64,000 nt of DNA from NCBI RefSeq assembly GCF_010093535.1, contig NW_022985178.1, positions 23,034 to 87,033 on the forward strand. The letters run 5' to 3'. Positions within the stretch are counted from its first letter, which is position 1; each line of letters begins with the position of its first letter. This DNA comes from Lindgomyces ingoldianus (lineage: Eukaryota > Ascomycota > Dothideomycetes > Pleosporales > Lindgomycetaceae). Positions 1 through 10,006 of the stretch are shown piece by piece. Position numbers and translations under genes: made by a program. Under the pieces are notes generated by a model. The model saw only the letters and a program-made list of their open reading frames with translations, did no database searches and was not told where the DNA came from.

Positions 1-133
1 AGCACTTCTTCTGCAGAGCTGCCCTTAAAGCTCCCTTTCTCCTCTCTATCTTAGTGTAGCTAAAATAGAGCCGACCTACTCTGCCTTGCTTCCCCAGCTC
101 CATACGGTAGTAGAGACAGTGCTTGTCATTACA
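1..133. repeat. End fragment of an unidentified LTR
   Basis: This GC-richer stretch ends in TCATTACA and then switches abruptly into Fot1/pogo sequence that matches the copy near 40433. An insertion ending in ..CA inside a transposon fits the end of an LTR whose start lies left of the window. No second copy occurs in the window, so the family is unknown. Confidence 0.45.
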
Positions 134-1034
134 ATAAAAATAATAAAATTATTACTATTTATATACTTTTTTACTTATTACACTTTTTATAGCTACTTAA
201 TGTAGGTTGTTTTACTTTTTTTAAAAAAGTATATAAGCGCTAAGCTAAAAACTTTATACACAACTAGATTACTTATATTATAACAATAAAGTTTTTACTA
301 TGCTTTAAAGTAGCCTATAATGCTATAATTACTTTTAGTAATATTTAAAAAAAGTTTTAAAGCGCTAGATTAGTTTCTTTTAACTTATAATAAGTTATAA
401 TAAGCTTTAATATAAAGTTACACACTCTATTACTACTACTACTTATATATAATAAGCCCTAGTAGTTATAAACCCTAAGTAATACTTTAGAACTTAGGTT
501 ATAATTAATACTTATAAAAATAAAAATTTAAAAGTATATAAATAGTTTACTAACTTTTATAGTTAAAGCATTTAAAAAAGTTTTAAAAAGAGTAGTAATA
601 ATTACATATAAGCTAGTATTAGTGTAATAAAAAATTACTAAGCTTTAAGCAGCTAATAAAGCTGCTATGTAATATAAATTATATAAAAAAAAGTAAATTA
701 AAGTAAAAAAAACTTTAATAATTTAGAAAAGCCTATACTTAATAGCTCTAAAGGAGTTTAAAGCGCGCAGTAATAGAAAGAAGGTAAAAAAGCAGGTGTA
801 AGCTAAAGTAAGTAAGCTATTCTAAAAGCGCTGCAGATAGTGCAAGTAGACTAGGCATAACACGCAAATGTGTAAGTAAGAAGTAAAAGTAGTATCTAAA
901 TAATATTCTAGGCTGTACTGTACTATATAGTGCCAGAGCAGGTTGTTATAGGCTATAATAGAGTTTGTTAGGGTGGGGTCTTAGCAAAAGTAAGCAACTT
1001 AGGTGTGTGAGCAACTCGCCCATGAAGTACGTTA
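134..1034 (+). mobile_element. Fot1/pogo-like DNA transposon copy A, 3' part
   Basis: The sequence is colinear with the 3' half of the Fot1/pogo element at 39791-41336. It keeps the C-terminal basic stretch and the TIR ending in CATGAAGTACGTTA at 1034. The transposase would read on the + strand. Frames are full of TAG/TAA stops, as expected from RIP. The left side is cut by the LTR fragment at 1-133. It sits between the window edge and chromovirus integrase sequence that begins directly after the terminal TA, so it inserted into that retrotransposon. Confidence 0.8.
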
Positions 1035-3038
1035 TGTTTAGACACTTAGAAATTAGATTACTATAAAAAAAGATTAAAAACACTATACTCTAAGAGGTGC
1101 CTTAATTAAAGCACCTATGCACTAAAGTCCTGCAGGAATGCAACATCTGCAACAAAAATAACCTACAACAACATAAACTCTACAGACTACTTTAACTAAT
1201 TACAGCACTAGGCTAACTATAGACTATAATAACTATAGATTTTATTACTAGGCTACTACTATTATAAAAACTTAGCATAAAAAGACTCTGCAACATAATT
1301 ACATAAGTTATTAATAAAACTACTAAATTTATCTACCTATAGCTATTAAAAAAAAGCATTATAGCTAAAAAATTTATATTTAAACTAAAAAAAAATGTCT
1401 TAGCTACTTATAGTTACTCTAAGATTATTATCTTTAACTAAGATAAGTTATTTATAAGTAAATACTAAGTAGCTGTAGTTAAGCACCTTAGGATTAACTA
1501 TAAGCTCTCTACTGCCTACTACCTGCAAATAGACAGATAAACAGAAAAAGCTAACATAAAAGTAGAAAAATATCTACGCAAGTATGTGTTATATAAACAA
1601 AATAACTAGGCAGAATAGTTGCTAATAGCGTAATTAGCTATTAATACTATAAAATTAGCTACTACTAAAAAAACTCTATATAAAGCTAATTTTAGATACT
1701 CTTTATAATACAAGCTTTAAGGCTTACAGCTAATAAACCTTTTAGAAGCTATAAACTAAATAACTAAGCTTTTAGAACTACATTAGAAATTAACTAGTAA
1801 AGCATAATTAGCTTAAGAAGCTATAGAAAAAATAGTAAACTAAAAAAGACAACTAGCACCTAAAATACATCTTAATAACTATATGTACTTAGAAACAAAA
1901 GATCTTAAAGCACTAAGACCCTCTAGGAAGCTAGCTAAAAGACATATAAAACTTTATAGAGTAATATAAACACACTCTAGCATTTATAAACTTAAGCTAC
2001 TAAAAGAAATATAAATACACCTTTAGTTCTATGTCTTTAAGCTTAAACTTATGCCTAAAACTATTCTACTAGCAACTACTAGATAGAAAGAAGAAGAAAA
2101 GGAATATAAAGTTAAGTAAATCTTAGACTATTAAGAAAATAAGTACCTAGTAAAATAAAAAGAATAGCTTACTAGTAAAAACACTTAGAAACTTATTAAA
2201 AACTTATTAAACACCTCTTAAGCCTTTTATAAATACTTAGAGTCTTTTTTAAATAAAACTACTCTAGAGAAAGATTCTTAGACTAGAAAATATTATTATT
2301 AGTTAAAGCTATAGCAGCACTAGCTAGCTGCAATGTAGGAGGTCTGCAACCTTTTAATATAGGTTAAAAAGAAGGAAGACTTACAGCCTCTGCCTTAAGT
2401 GCTTTAAGCTTATTTAAAAATAAAAAGTCTTTTTTTAAATACTTTACCTTTTAATTCTCTAACACTTTTAACTGCTTATAAGCCTACTTTTAATAAGAAA
2501 TAATTAACTAAAAATGTTTTAGTAACTTTTTTTTTATACATTTTATTCTCTTAAACTGCCTTTAATTTAGCTAATAGTTTTTTACGCTCCTGCTCTAAAC
2601 AGTTTTAGGCTATGTTAGACATAAAAGCATTATAGTAACTACCTTTTTGCACACACTCTACACACTTATTTAATAATAAGGATATTACACAAAAAGATCT
2701 ACTTAAGTAATAAGCACTATAAGAACACATTTTTATATAGTAAAAAAAATTAAGACAAGTAATAGTGCAAAGACAATAAAGAATAGTAGAGAAATAAAAG
2801 GCCTAATAAAGCATAGTTAAGAAAGTTAGACATTAAGCTAGGCTTTAAAGAAGGACATGCACTAGCTAAAAAGAAAACCTAACACCTGCAATAGAAAGAA
2901 TGTAATAGTAAGAATGCTAACTAGGAGAAAAGCCTACATGTTATAGCTAATAGACAGACTGTAATAACTTAATTAGCTGTCCTATACAGCCTAAACAACA
3001 TTAGATAGAAGACACTTAGCTTTATATTAAATAAATTA

Positions 3039-3532
3039 TGTAATAGGACAGATAAGGAATAGCTTTAGCTTTTAGATAAAAGCCTAGCAGAGTGCACTAT
3101 CTAATAGGACCACAGGCCTTGCAGGCTTGTAGGCTGTGCAGGCTATGCTAGCAACAGCATGCAAGCATGCACAGCATGCAAACCCTATGTATATAGTTGT
3201 GATCACAACTATAGCTAAAAGGGTGTAATTACTATTTAGTTTTTACTTACCTAATAGACTAAGAGGCATTAGATCCTTTACAAAAAGAACATTACTGCCT
3301 TATATATCTTATACTATATATACCTTTTTTTCTATCTTTTTAGATTAGGTTTGCTAGCTCTCTATACAGCTGCTAGGCTAAACCACAGCCTGCCTTCTTT
3401 ATCCTGCCACACCTACACTCTGCTTAACAGACTGTACACCTAATTAAGCTAAGTTCTTCCCTTTCTCCCTAACATCATCATAGGCCGTCGTGCTCCCGAA
3501 AATACCATTTCACCGGAGCAAGGATTGTAACA
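3039..3532 (+). repeat. 3' LTR of the chromovirus (start uncertain)
   Basis: The 3' boundary is firm because Fot1-family sequence resumes at 3533. The start is chosen at the TGTAAT near 3039, but a TGTAAT near 2959 is equally possible because no clean polypurine tract is visible. The interior shares short blocks with the 605-bp LTRs at 32054 and 39186, for example TCTAATAGGA and the CACTATATATACCT block. Confidence 0.5.
3120..3213. repeat. GCATGC cluster and 22-bp perfect palindrome in LTR
   Basis: Three GCATGC hexamers lie close together at about 3158-3180. They are followed at 3192-3213 by a perfect 22-bp palindrome centred on GATC (half-site TATAGTTGTGA). The block lies upstream of the LTR's TATATATA stretch, where a promoter would be. 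It may be a binding-site cluster or a hairpin. Confidence 0.55.
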
Positions 3533-3591
3533 ATAAGCTACATCTAATGTTCTTTTAATATATCTAAGTAGTGTTATTAGAAATGCATTAG

Positions 3592-3794
3592 TGTGACGGC
3601 GCGTACCGCGTCACATGCTCTGCGGCATCAGCTCCCTCGCTTGCGCAACGAGTAGCACGCTAGTGCTACGAGTAGCGCCTTGGCAGGGGGCACACATGTA
3701 TATTAAACTCGCAGAGCAGCTCCTCTGCTCCTTAGTTTAATCTAGTTAAGTTACACCACCTCTTGCTTGTAGCTTAAGCATGCTAACTGTAACA
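3592..3794 (+). repeat. 5' LTR (203 bp) of the gag-only element
   Basis: This is a direct repeat of 5191-5393 with a handful of differences, mainly C/T and G/A. Its outer start (TGTGACGGCGCG) is less mutated than the partner's. Its inner end (CTAACTGTAACA) is more mutated than the partner's CCGACCGTGACA. Confidence 0.9.
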
Positions 3795-4289
3795 TTAGAT
3801 TAAACTCCTTAAGTAACATAAAAGCTTAAGTATTACGCACATGTATATGCACACGCCTAAGCTTTTTTAACACACGCACACGCTTACAATTCTAGGTTAA
3901 TAGACGCTAACATACTCTGTTAAGTTAATAGTAGAGATAGTGCGCAACCTCTCTTCTAATCTTAGAGGGTAAGATTAGTTAGAGTACACTTATACCCTTA
4001 TTACGCACACGCACACAGTTAGCCTTTTGCTTTTTTTACCTTTTTTCTTCTTTGTACAATAAACAACTTAATTTAACAGCTCTGCGCTAAAATTTAGGCA
4101 CTACGCTCTAAGTTTTAGCAGGAGATTTAAAGCCTACACGCTAAGAACTAGACGTTGCGCAGCACACTTAGTATTATTACCTCTTTACTCTTATGTATAA
4201 AGCTAGTCCTTCTAACACCTACTAAGTTTAATAGTAAGCTATATAGGTTTAAAATGTAGCTGCCTACTATTAAGGCTAAGATTATAATT

Positions 4290-4960
4290 AATAGTGGCGT
4301 AATTAGGGATAGTACAGCCTAGTTCTACTTTGTATAGAACAACCTAGAGCTTATAGTGCAGGCTACTGTACTACTGCTGCTATTAAATGCTAAAGAACAA
4401 GGTTACTAAGACTATAAGACAATCCTATAGCAACTGTAATAGGTGTACACTAATGCTAATAAGATCTGCAAGGCCTAGTAGGCTCTGCACAAGATACGCT
4501 AGAATAATAGTAAACCTCTGCCTACATATATTACTAAATTTAAGCAGATCTTGCACAAAGCTAAAGGAAGGGATTAGCTAGCTGCTGTTAAGATCTTAAT
4601 GTTTTACTAGGGTCTTAATGCCTTAATTTAGCGTGCACTAGATAGCTAATTAACGCTGCTAGACAACTATCTAGCATTCCTGCAAGCTGCGCAGCGTTTA
4701 GCCACACAATTAAATGCATATTTGCATGCTCTGCATACCTAACCTAATAAAATAGACCTTAGTAGCATTAACGCTATTAGCATTAATATAATTAACGTCG
4801 CTGCAGCTACATCTAGTGCTAGCACTAGTGCTAGCACTAGGGCTGGGTTAGTCTCTCCTCCCTAGCGCGCACAATAGAGGAAGGCAGGGAGATGCGTACA
4901 ATGTGGTTCAGTAGCTCACTAGGTACAGGACTGCCCCTAGCTCCTAGCAGTTACTAGGCG
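4290..4960 (+). pseudogene. Retrotransposon gag remnant with CCHC zinc knuckle
   Basis: In one + frame a gag-like stretch runs with scattered TAG codons at Gln/Trp positions. The string KPLPTYITKFKQILHKAKG (near 4520) is followed by LDNYLAFLQAAQRLATQLNA (near 4660). A zinc knuckle CVQCGSVAH-stop-VQDCP lies at about 4890-4935 with CX2CX4HX4C spacing, its only stop replacing a residue between His and the last Cys. Known role of the family: Gag forms the virus-like particle and binds element RNA. The mutation load is lighter than in neighbouring transposons, suggesting a later insertion. No start codon was assigned. Confidence 0.7.
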
Positions 4961-5190
4961 CATTGCAACTGTACAGCTAGCAAAACAATTAGTAGTTTAA
5001 TAACTAAAGCTAGCACTAGGCTACTATTAGCCTGACACAGAGGACAACAGCGGCTGCGACAGCAACAATAACCTTGTTAACTAAATCACGCTATAGGCAG
5101 GCTATAGAGTTTGTTCTTTTCTTTTTCTCTTCTTTAGCTTAATTTTAAGCTCCCTTTTGTACGTAAAAATTAAGCTTTAGAGGGGGGTAA

Positions 5191-5393
5191 TGTGACAGCG
5201 CGTACCGCGTCACATGCTCTGCGGCATCAGCTCCCTCGCTTGCGCAACAAGTAGCACGCTAGTGCTACAAGTAGCGCCTTGGCAGGGTGCACACATGTAT
5301 ATTAAACTCGCAGAGCAGCTCCTCTGCTCCTTAGTTTAATCTAGTTGAGTTACACCACCTCTTGCTTGTAGCTTGAGCATGCCGACCGTGACA
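5191..5393 (+). repeat. 3' LTR (203 bp) of the gag-only element
   Basis: Direct repeat of 3592-3794, preceded by the polypurine tract and followed by the second ATTAG target duplication. Confidence 0.9.
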
Positions 5394-5478
5394 ATTAGTG
5401 TAAGAAAGGTAGTGTAGTAGAGTCTTAGTAAAAGTAAGCAACTTAGGTGTGTAAGCAACTTGCCTGTGAAGTACGTTA

Positions 5479-6496
5479 TATAAAATAAATCTAGATATTA
5501 TTTAGTATAAGCTTTATCTTAAAAATTCTATAGTAACTATATAGCGTAAGATCTACCTATTAAATTATATTAAGTCGTAAAACCCGCTTATGTCATGTAT
5601 CATTCTTGGGCCCCCACCTCGTCCCTGCGTTACCAATAGTCCTTGGTGACGATGGAGCTAGCACTAGCTCTTCCCCCAACGCCCACACCTTAGTCGACCG
5701 ACGTTGGAGCTGCTTCCTTCATCTAATATAGTGTTGTTCTCTCTAGAACCCGCCCACCCACTCTGGCGTCCAGAAACCCGCGAAGACGACCATGGCACGG
5801 AGTTTGGTTGGCGAAGCGCCCTACTTAAGCGCCCTACTAATGAAGCGAGAAAGGAGTGTCTCCTCTTCCATCCTTTATCGAGACGTTAGCTAAGGGCGAG
5901 AAGGCCCAGTACCACTTGGAGCTTAGGCTCGGAGCAGTGCCTTCGTGCGGGGGGTGGGGGTGCCTGTAATAACACCGGCCCAGCAAGGTCGCCATAGACG
6001 CGCGATATTAGGCTATACCGAAGGAAAACAGTGTGAAAACGAAATGGCGAAGACTGAATCCTGTGTTTCCGTGGTATAGCATAGACATAGCTTCTGACAG
6101 GCGAGAAGAGCGTACGAGGCATTGTCCAGTCAGGTGTTCTCTAAACGCAGAACAACCAAAGTGGGTTGAACGTTGGATATTCATACAGCTAGTTAGTGGG
6201 CAAGAGAACCACAGGTTACGTGCCAGCGGAGACCTCAACGCGTCTCTTCTCCACTAAACTGGAGGAGCCGAGTACTCCTTCCAACTGAATTATTGTGAAC
6301 TCTACATATTCTATTTAGCAGTATCGGCGCACGCAGCTTAAGCCTATTATATATAGCTACGCCCTAAACTAGAGGTAGAGTCGGCAAGTTAGTGTTATGT
6401 GTTGCTAGAAGGAGTCTAATCATTGACGATAGTTACGGGAGTTCGCTAGAAAACGATGGCTAAGTTTAGGGCTAGATGCTTTAATTTGGTAGCTAG
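5479..6496. other. AT-rich junction, then GC-normal DNA without a recognised gene
   Basis: The first 100 bases are AT-rich with no identifiable repeat. From about 5580 base composition becomes ordinary. Several short ORFs (60-80 codons) overlap each other on both strands, and none has recognisable motifs or splice-site support. The last part may hold the degenerate C-terminal tail of the pseudogene that follows on the - strand. Confidence 0.5.
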
Positions 6497-8128
6497 GCCG
6501 TAGTTTTGATGGGTGTGATACTCTTCCCGGCAACACGATTTCTGTACAAGGCATCTGCTTTGCCGCCTTTCTTCTCGGCCTTTTCGAGGTTCCTTATTGG
6601 GTGAACGAAGTGTTTGGGGTAGCATCCCTAATATTTGAATGACTATCATCATCTTCCGCCTGAGATGCCGATTCCACAAAGGATCGCAAGAGATAATGGG
6701 ATTCCAAATCTTGCGAGACCCTAGAGTCTTGTGGAAGCTGCGCGACTCCAAAATCCAACTCTAGAGGCAGATCGTCGATGGCTGAGCAGAGTCTTTTGAA
6801 GTGAGTCAGCATCCACGCACCTTAAACATTTTTTAGTGAACTTGTATACTGTCCATTTCTCTCTTCCATCTAATTCTCTAATTCTGTAAAGTCAAAGGTG
6901 CGGATTGGATGGTGGTAGAAGGTAGTTTTGGCCCCGTCGATCACGGTATAAGGACCGTAGATCCGGACTGACCGATGATCATGCGAAACTGAGAAGGCGA
7001 GGATTTCTCGATTGATCTCGTCCTCGCGTTGAACGAGCAGGAAAAGTTCGACGATGGCCCTCATTGCGAGCGTCATGCTGTGCACATTCTGCCGGTCGGC
7101 GATGTCAAGAGCCGCAGTGCCGCATTTCACTTCGCACGTGAGGAGCGGGAAGTACATGTAATATGTGGCCATGAAGAAGGACTGGTCGCCAGCGATGAAG
7201 TCGCCGATGAATGGTGAAAGCTTCTCGCGCTGCTCTTCCGTAAACGACTCCCGCTTGAATCCGACAGAATATTCGGGCTGCGGACGGGTCCCAGTCAGAG
7301 GGATAGAGTTGTTCCAACCTTCGTTGCCACTTTCAACCAAAACCTCTAGTGTTTTGGCGCCAAACGTAGCGAGAGTCTCCGCAGAAGGAACGATCAATCG
7401 GGCGATGTCTTGAACCACCCTCGCTTCATGCTTATCTTGTAGTTTTCGGCAGGTCCTATCAAAGACGTCGTCTCGAAATAATGAGTTGTCTGGGGTAACT
7501 TGCTCTTTCTCAAGTATATCTCGGCACGGGTTTTTTCTTCCATTGTGACGTCCAATTCGGATTTGTCCATGTAGCTGCCCTTTGTTTCGAGTAAAGTCTT
7601 ATACCGAGGATCCTGATACGGTGCACTTTTCTCCCTCTCGGCTTTCGATCGCTTGGTGTTGTAGAGCTCGCCGCGAGAGAACCCGATTGTTTGCGCCGGA
7701 GGGAAGGCGCTGACTTCCTCCTTGCAAGCAGATGGCTCATCGTATCCGGCTCAAAGTAATATTCAGGCCAAGCGTGCTTCCTTCGCTAGTGATCAATCGG
7801 ATTAATGAGCGTCCCGGTGCTGCCAGTTTGCGTCTCTCGATCAACCGGTCTCGCAGTCGTGACGTCTGCGGATCCTCGCGGTCGCTTCGCGGAGGGTACG
7901 ATTGCGATCCTGGAGGATAGGTCTTCGGTTTCACGTGATCGTTTTCGACCTTTGGGCCGTAGAGCAGTTGATCGATTCTGTGAACTCATCTTGAGTCGGT
8001 CGGTAGAGGGAAACGCTGCGAGATACCGTTTCCCGCAAGGTCTTGTTTGCCGTGAGAGAAACTAGCTGCTCACTATGTTCGCCAGGCGCAGAATTTAACC
8101 GTGCGCTTCTACGGAGAGGTTTTCGCAT
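6497..8128 (-). pseudogene. Degenerate DUF7924-like fungal gene
   Basis: Read on the - strand from the ATG at 8128. An Arg/Ser-rich N-terminus (MRKPLRRSARLNS) leads into PEYYFEPDTMSHLLARRKS (about 7770-7710). Then come RYKTLLETKGSYMDKSEL (about 7605-7550) and a 183-codon uninterrupted core (7418-6870) with SIPLTGTRPQPEYSVGF, CEVKCGTAALDIADRQNVHS and SVSHDHRSVRIYGPY. The tail HFKRLCSAIDDLP starts near 6812. These strings recall a large Pezizomycotina-specific family I know as DUF7924 (function unknown; possible nuclease-like fold). The name is from memory. Damage: a frame change near 7960-7990; an in-frame TAG near 7783; a frame change before 7605; a one-base slip at the A run near 7531-7536; an 8-bp tandem duplication at 6869-6884; another slip and a TAA near 6825-6830. 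The copy is non-functional. It shows indels rather than RIP saturation. Confidence 0.65.
6869..6884. repeat. Perfect 8-bp tandem duplication inside the DUF7924-like gene
   Basis: TCTAATTC occurs twice in tandem. Deleting one copy rejoins ..DFTEL with ..REKWTVYKFTK in one reading frame, which is the order expected for this family. The duplication is therefore a derived frameshift. An 8-bp duplication could be a hAT-type excision footprint or simple slippage. Confidence 0.7.
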
Positions 8129-8534
8129 TTTCGCTTTGCTGACACCTTAAGGACGTTTCCCTATGAAGTCAGCGGAGCGAATTTGTTGGGCGGAGAATGA
8201 TGCACCCAGATGTCTTCGCTCGCGTTTTGGGTAGGCTGGTTTGCTGAGGAAGGTCATTTCGATTTCTGTTTCGGGGGAATGAAGGCATCTTTATATTGCG
8301 GCGCATTCAGCGGCAAGAAGATGGGAATTCTGATGACGCGAGGGGCGAGTTGAGACGAAGGATGCTTGGCGTAAGATGCACTAAGCTTCTTTGGGTATAG
8401 TTTATCGGTGCCTCGGCAGCACACGTTATCTCAGCTAGCTCAGACGTGAGGAGAGAACCGAGGACGCACAAACCACCATGCATATTGCTACTCCAAATAG
8501 AGTATGGCCTGGGGGGTTAGCGGTTTCTGACCCC
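8129..8534. other. GC-normal flank upstream of the pseudogene
   Basis: This is the 5' side of the - strand pseudogene. No further ORF or recognisable promoter element was identified. A run of G (GGGGGG near 8510) and CCCC (8531-8534) lie next to the left end of the large DNA transposon. Confidence 0.4.
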
Positions 8535-8545
8535 TGTTAGTAGCG

Positions 8546-8567
8546 TTTCTCTCCTTAGCTGTCTAAG
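8546..8567 (+). repeat. Left terminal inverted repeat, first 22 bp (split by an insertion)
   Basis: TTTCTCTCCTTAGCTG.. up to CTAAG is the start of the left TIR. The remaining 14 bp (GGACTTTTATAATT) resume at 22776 after the gypsy element and its target duplication. Its partner is 41457-41492 in inverted orientation. Confidence 0.65.
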
Positions 8568-8885
8568 TGTCACGATTGTGCACGAGTAAGGTTATAGAGC
8601 TTCACGGAGGTCTAGTTTAATTACTATGTAAGGTATTATAGTAGGTACAAGACGTTATATAAGAAACAGAAAGGTTTAAAAGAAAATTAGTAATTAAATA
8701 CTTAGCTTAGAAGTCTAAGCGCTTTAAGTATAAATTAAGCTTATTTTAAGTTTAGTTAGTGTTAAAGCAGTTTATACTTAAGTTTATGTCTATGTTATGT
8801 TATATTTATGTTAGACATGCACTAATAATACTCTAGTACACATCTAATATAGTTATGTCTAGGATCTAGAGAGGATACTGTAACA
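8568..8885 (-). repeat. 3' LTR of the gypsy element (318 bp)
   Basis: Direct repeat of 22453-22770. Its outer end (TGTCACGATTGTGCACGAG) keeps C and G residues that are T and A in the inward-facing end of the partner. Confidence 0.9.
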
Positions 8886-9726
8886 GTACCCCCCCTCTTA
8901 TTAAAAAGGGAATTCTTTACATTAGTAGTTCTAGCATTAAGTTGTCTTTGTTAGAGTATAGGTTTAGTTTAGATAGGTATTAAGCGTAGAATTAGGTTAC
9001 TATAGAGTTCTTTTATAAGGCTTTTACAGGTTTCTACAACAGTTTGTTATATCTAGTCTATTTTATAAAGTATTTATAGATATGTTTTTTCTTATTAAAC
9101 TAAATTTATTTAACATTTTCTATAACATATTCTAGTTTATTATTTATAATAATAGGTTTAAGTAGCAGGTTTAGCTGTCTAAGTAAATAGTTAGATTTAA
9201 AAGCTACTTAGCGCAGTAACAATACATAGAACACAGGGTGTATTTTTATGCTGTTAGGTAGGATTAATTAGTAAGTGTGTAATAAAACTATATAAGCTAC
9301 TATAAAGAAGCTAAAGTTTTTCTAATTAAGTTTTTTTAATTATTAGTTTATTTAGATATTTCTAGTGTCTAGCTAGACCTTCTTGCTAGCTGCATACATA
9401 AAGGCAAAAGTTTAGAATTAGTTTATATACTCTTATTAAAGAGCTTAAGCCTATGTAAACTTTTTATAAATATATTTAAATATATTTTAAATTTTATTAA
9501 TAAGTCTATTTACATTTATTACTTATATAAATTAATAAGTTAGTTAAAGAGTATTTAAAAGTAGTTTAAATCTTATTTAAAAGTAGTATCTATAGTTTGC
9601 TAAAAATAGAGATACTTACATTAATTTAGATATTATGTTATTAGCTTTAAACTATGCTATAGCTAACTATTTTACTTAGTTGTTCTACTAGTAGTTTATG
9701 TACACTTATAAAACTTATTTTATTAC
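8886..9726 (-). other. 3' untranslated and integrase-end part of the gypsy element
   Basis: AT-rich and stop-filled. It continues the gypsy element after the copia insertion. By position it should hold the end of integrase and any chromodomain, but I could not read a convincing motif here. Confidence 0.4.
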
Positions 9727-10006
9727 TGTTAAATAGGCTCTAACAGCTAGCTGCTTATAGTATAAGCACTTAAGTAGCAAGAGTAAGAGTGGTGTACAGT
9801 GTGCACAGCATACAAGGTAGGTAAAGTAAGGGCAACATGTTTCTAGTTCTATTGCTCTTATCTTTCCTCTATATAAAAAAAAAAGGGGATATCTAGATGT
9901 TTATGCACAGAGGTTTACACATAAGCATTATGTAACATAGATACATAATTCTGCTTATGCGCAATTGCTTATATCTAGGACATAATGCTACTGCTATGTA
10001 TAGACA
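9727..10006 (-). repeat. 3' LTR of copia copy 1
   Basis: Direct repeat of 15831-16110. The inward half is strongly AT-shifted, while the outer end keeps residues such as GAGTGGTGTACAGTGTGCAC that are mutated in the partner. Confidence 0.9.

Larger units (their letters stand above)
1035..3532 (+). mobile_element. Ty3/gypsy chromovirus, 3' part (integrase, chromodomain, 3' LTR)
   Basis: The + strand encodes broken integrase. An HHCC-type region lies at about 1035-1160 with the string CNICNKNN. The catalytic-core remnant IDFITRL lies near 1230. The strings around DKLF (about 1440) and TAYYLQIDRQTEKAN (about 1520) match Ty3/gypsy integrases. A chromodomain-like tail (YLVK..E.LTSKNT.K) follows at about 2145-2220. 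The element ends at 3532 with GCAAGGATTGTAACA, the same terminus as the LTR of the element at 32054-39790, so the two are relatives. Its 5' half lies left of the window, beyond Fot1 copy A. Confidence 0.8.
3592..5393 (+). mobile_element. 1.8 kb gag-only LTR retrotransposon (TR-GAG type)
   Basis: Two 203-bp LTRs (3592-3794 and 5191-5393) share termini TGTGAC..TGACA or its mutated form. They are flanked by the 5-bp duplication ATTAG (3587-3591 and 5394-5398). A polypurine tract, TTTAGAGGGGGGTAA, sits directly before the right LTR and gives + orientation. The 1.4 kb interior encodes gag-like sequence but leaves no room for protease, reverse transcriptase or integrase. The element is therefore non-autonomous and would rely on an autonomous partner in trans. 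Confidence 0.85.
3533..5478 (-). mobile_element. Fot1/pogo copy B, 5'-end remnants around an LTR insertion
   Basis: Bases 3533-3591 and 5394-5478 together are colinear with the right end of the copy at 16329-18480. They finish with the terminal inverted repeat ..GTAAGCAACTTAGGTG.. and GTACGTTA at 5478. The two parts are separated by an LTR element flanked by ATTAG on both sides. On the left, this copy is interrupted by the chromovirus ending at 3532, and the rest lies outside the window. The transposase would read on the - strand. Confidence 0.75.

Noticed and set aside
7105..7413. Overlapping ORFs on both strands inside the DUF7924-like core
   Set aside because: They are shadows of the - strand frame that carries the conserved family strings.
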